Below are positions 4,790 through 6,504 of a stretch of 6,504 nucleotides of DNA, one piece after another. The translations under genes and the position numbers were made by a program. The notes under the pieces are model-generated. The model worked only from the letters and a program-made list of their open reading frames with translations. It did not search any database and was not told where the DNA came from. Origin of the DNA: Pseudomonadota bacterium (GTDB lineage Bacteria > Pseudomonadota > Alphaproteobacteria > Rhizobiales > Beijerinckiaceae); NCBI GenBank assembly GCA_023452965.1, contig JAEXUU010000685.1, positions 1 to 6,504 on the forward strand, read 5' to 3'. How positions within the stretch are numbered: the first letter of the stretch is position 1; every line of letters begins with the position of its first letter.

Positions 4790-5550
4790 TGCACCAGGCG
4801 CGGCCCGGCCGGGCCAGTCTTCTTGTTCTCGCCCATGATGCCGAGGCGGCGCGCCACTTCGGTATAGGCCTCGATCAGACCGCCCATGTCGCGGCGGAAA
4901 CGGTCCTTGTCCATCTTGTCCTTCGACTTGATGTCCCAGAGCCGGCAGGAATCGGGGCTGATCTCATCGGCGACGACGATGCGCATCATGTCGCCTTCCC
5001 AGAGGCGGCCGCATTCCATCTTGAAGTCGACGAGGCGAATCCCGGCGCCGAGGAAGAGGCCGGAGAGGAAATCGTTGACGCGGATGGCGAGCGCCATGAT
5101 GTCGTCGATCTCCTGCGGCGTCGCCCAGCCGAAGGCGGTGATGTGCTCTTCCGAGACCATCGGGTCGTTCAGCGCGTCGTTCTTGTAATAGAACTCGATA
5201 ATCGAGCGCGGCAGCTGCGTGCCTTCCTCGAGGCCGAGCTTGGTCGACAGCGAGCCGGCGGCGACGTTGCGGACCACGACCTCGAGCGGAATGATCTCGA
5301 CCTCGCGAATCAGCTGCTCGCGCATGTTCAGCCGGCGGATGAAATGCGTGGGAACGCCGATATCGTTCAGGTTGCTGAAGATGTGCTCGGAGATGCGGTT
5401 GTTGAGCACGCCCTTGCCGTCGATCACTTCATGCTTCTTGGCATTGAAGGCGGTCGCGTCATCCTTGAAATGCTGGATCAGCGTGCCAGGCTCCGGTCCT
5501 TCATAGAGGACTTTCGCCTTGCCTTCGTAAATGCGACGACGGCGGTTCAT
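4786..5550 (-). CDS. purC: SAICAR synthetase PurC
   Basis: This 254-residue cytoplasmic enzyme (phosphoribosylaminoimidazole-succinocarboxamide synthase) joins CAIR and aspartate using ATP. The N-terminal ATP-binding strand-turn reads [22 protein letters not shown] synthetase signature 1 is seen as [14 protein letters not shown] (87-100), signature 2 as LVDFKMECG (173-181), and the [13 protein letters not shown] segment is at 194-206. The length and all motifs are normal. The ATG at 5550 gives the standard [13 protein letters not shown] start, although no strong Shine-Dalgarno precedes it. It is the first gene of the minus-strand purine unit and its stop overlaps the GTG of the lipoprotein gene. 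Regulation probably lies in the 429-bp region upstream, which separates it from the divergent DUF1476 gene. Confidence 0.97.
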   Translation of the reverse strand: MNRRRRIYEGKAKVLYEGPEPGTLIQHFKDDATAFNAKKHEVIDGKGVLNNRISEHIFSNLNDIGVPTHFIRRLNMREQLIREVEIIPLEVVVRNVAAGSLSTKLGLEEGTQLPRSIIEFYYKNDALNDPMVSEEHITAFGWATPQEIDDIMALAIRVNDFLSGLFLGAGIRLVDFKMECGRLWEGDMMRIVVADEISPDSCRLWDIKSKDKMDKDRFRRDMGGLIEAYTEVARRLGIMGENKKTGPAGPRLVQ

Positions 5551-5979
5551 CGGGATTTACCGTGGCTTGAGGAAATCCAAAGGGTCGGCCTCTCTCTTGT
5601 CGCGGTTTCCCGCGGCGGGATCTTGGCCCTGTTCAGCACGCTGTCGCGCAATCCCGTTGCTCTTTCGAGTTCGATCCTGACGCGCCGATCCGGCTGGCTC
5701 TCGCGCGCATGTTTCCGAATGGAACTGCCACGCTTCGCGCTATATGGGCCTTTCGCGCTGCAAAGGCAACAAAGGGCGCCGAGCGGCCGCGAAACCCCGG
5801 CAGGCGGCCTGTGACGTGCCGCTGCAAGGCTCACGCCAGGAGCCGAGTCCGGCCAGGTTGAGCTACGCCAAGCGGCGGGTGCTCTAGCCGCATCCGCCGG
5901 CGCATTCTATATGGCGGGGAAGGCCGATTTAGACCGATCAGCCACGAGCCCCGCGATTCCGGAGAGGAACAGAACCGTC
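5551..5979. other. 429-bp intergenic region between divergent purC and the DUF1476 gene
   Basis: I find no convincing gene here; open frames are short, Arg/Ser-rich and lack family features. The region must hold the promoters of both neighbours. It contains the direct repeat TTCGCGCT (5734-5741, 5752-5759), an inverted repeat GCCTTT/AAAGGC (5748-5767) and TATATGG twice (5741, 5908). A cluster of stems lies at 5785-5844: GGCCGC/GCGGCC; GCA-GCGGC/GCCGC-TGC with one bulged G; and GGCTC/GAGCC. The stem cluster could belong to an untranslated leader or a small RNA. In DNA this GC-rich such hairpins also arise by chance. Confidence 0.5.
5734..5767 (-). promoter_or_regulatory. Candidate purC promoter/operator region with repeats
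   Basis: On the minus strand TATAGC (5744-5739) is the best -10-like sequence ahead of purC, but the -35 choices have poor spacing (TTGCAG at 13 bp, TTGCCT at 19 bp). The direct repeat TTCGCGCT occurs twice 18 bp apart, and GCCTTT/AAAGGC (5748-5753/5762-5767) is a perfect inverted repeat. The second TTCGCGCT copy overlaps the inverted repeat. A repressor site is possible. Motif evidence only. Confidence 0.25.
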
Positions 5980-6303
5980 ATGGCGACATTCGACCAGCGC
6001 AAGGATGCCTTCGAGAACAAGTTCGCGCATGACGAGGAACTGCGCTTCAAGGCGATGGCGCGCCGCAACAAGCTGCTCGGCCTCTGGGCCGCGGAAAAGC
6101 TCGGCAAGAGCGGTGCCGACGCCGAAGCCTATGCCAAGTCAGTTGTGCTGGCCGATTTCGAGGAAGCCGGCGACGAGGACGTGGTGCGCAAGGTCAAGGC
6201 CGATTTCGCGGCCGGCAATGTCGCAGCCGGCGACACCGAGATCCGCCAGGTCATGCAGGATCTGCTGATCCGCGCGGCCGAAGAGATCCAGGCCGGGCGC
6301 TGA
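5980..6303 (+). CDS. DUF1476 protein, predicted F1-ATPase inhibitor zeta subunit
   Basis: This 107-residue helical protein belongs to the DUF1476 family, whose Paracoccus denitrificans member is the zeta subunit that blocks ATP hydrolysis by F1FO-ATPase. It has the family hallmarks in order: MATFDQRKDAFENKFAHDEE at the N-terminus (the inhibitory part in Paracoccus), then LRFKAMARRNKLLGLWAAEKLG, then ADFEEAGDEDVVRKVKADF. The C-terminus is the expected charged helix (LIRAAEEIQAGR). I chose the ATG at 5980 because homology begins there; an in-frame ATG at 5911 would add 23 unrelated residues. The best Shine-Dalgarno, GGAGAGG at 5961-5967, is 12 nt away, which is long. The gene is divergent from purC. 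The inhibitor role is inherited from the family; in many Rhizobiales the inhibitory strength of zeta is reported to be weaker than in Paracoccus. Confidence 0.93.
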   Translation: MATFDQRKDAFENKFAHDEELRFKAMARRNKLLGLWAAEKLGKSGADAEAYAKSVVLADFEEAGDEDVVRKVKADFAAGNVAAGDTEIRQVMQDLLIRAAEEIQAGR

Positions 6304-6319
6304 GGCGCCTCGCCACGGG

Positions 6320-6340
6320 GCCGCGCGGGGCAGGCGCGGC
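6320..6340 (+). terminator. GC hairpin downstream of the DUF1476 gene, no T-run
   Basis: GCCGCGC (6320-6326) and GCGCGGC (6334-6340) form a perfect 7-bp all-GC stem with a 7-nt loop, 16 nt after the stop codon. The following bases are TGCCGGTGGGG, so the T-run of a classical intrinsic terminator is missing. It may be a weak terminator, a pause site or a 3'-end protector. Confidence 0.4.
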
Positions 6341-6479
6341 TGCCGGTGGGGAAAGGCGCACGATTCGCAAGGCGTCCCCGAGCCGGGCGCATGCCGGATT
6401 GTTTGCCTTTGGCCCGCAATTGGGTCCAGTTTCAGCGCGCCGCCGACGAAGAGCGGCCGCAACCGGATGAAGCTGCCCG

Positions 6480-6504
6480 ATGACCGCCCCCAAGCCGACC
6501 GTGC
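6480..6504 (+). CDS. Possible start of a further gene, cut by the window edge
   Basis: An ATG at 6480 begins MTAPKPTV and remains open to the window end, too short to identify. A competing ATG at 6467 in another frame begins MKLPDDRPQADR. No strong Shine-Dalgarno supports either. The region 6341-6466 shows no other gene. I list this only because a gene is expected to begin near here. Confidence 0.25.

Noticed and set aside
4759..5814. Long plus-strand open frame (351 codons) opposite purC
   Set aside because: It is the mirror of PurC, which has all its signatures; the frame shows no family motif and no ribosome binding site.
5853..5866. Minus-strand GTAGCTCAACCTGG resembles a tRNA D-arm
   Set aside because: No matching anticodon stem, no TTCGA-type T-loop at the right distance and no closing acceptor stem could be found.
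5911..5979. Upstream ATG extending the DUF1476 protein by 23 residues
   Set aside because: The added residues are unlike the family, and the normal N-terminus MATFDQRKDAFENKF begins at 5980.
1..6504. Searched for mobile elements, CRISPR repeats and phage genes
   Set aside because: No transposase, integrase, spaced direct-repeat array or terminal inverted repeat was seen.

Overview
The window is high-GC DNA, clearly bacterial. It looks alphaproteobacterial, most likely Hyphomicrobiales (Rhizobiales) and possibly Bosea-like. The main support is a DUF1476 / ATPase zeta-subunit gene, a family essentially restricted to Alphaproteobacteria, together with a ccmB-C-D-G cytochrome c maturation cluster and a separate purS/purQ/purC arrangement. 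The genus is an impression from the protein sequences, not a search result.

Left part (1-2610), plus strand: cytochrome c maturation (System I). The window opens in the C-terminal third of ccmB (heme exporter membrane subunit). A roughly 785-bp interruption follows, holding a small unknown gene on the opposite strand (241-453) and a plus-strand ribbon-helix-helix regulator (656-898). Between these two divergent genes lies an AT-rich intergenic stretch with two perfect palindromes and candidate promoters. ccmC, ccmD and ccmG then follow as a tight block with two 4-nt ATGA overlaps. CcmC handles and delivers heme with CcmD, and CcmG is the membrane-anchored thioredoxin-like reductant of apocytochrome c. 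A bidirectional terminator candidate (2583-2610) separates this block from the convergent purine genes.

Middle part (2676-5550), minus strand: a purine biosynthesis operon read right to left as purC, a putative lipoprotein of unknown function, purS, a GNAT acetyltransferase, then purQ. Three of its four junctions are 4-nt start/stop overlaps (GTGA, GTGA, ATGA), so the two non-purine genes are embedded in one coupled transcription unit. PurC makes SAICAR; PurS and PurQ are the small and glutaminase subunits of FGAM synthase. The large subunit purL is not in the window.

Right part (5551-6504): a 429-bp intergenic region with several inverted and direct repeats separates purC from a divergent DUF1476 gene (5980-6303, predicted F1-ATPase inhibitor zeta subunit). 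A strong GC hairpin follows that gene, and what may be the first codons of another gene sit at the right edge.

No mobile element, CRISPR array, rRNA or credible tRNA was seen. Most of the window is ordinary housekeeping. The least explained parts are the island between ccmB and ccmC, including a hairpin that would hide a ribosome binding site, and the two accessory genes inside the purine operon.
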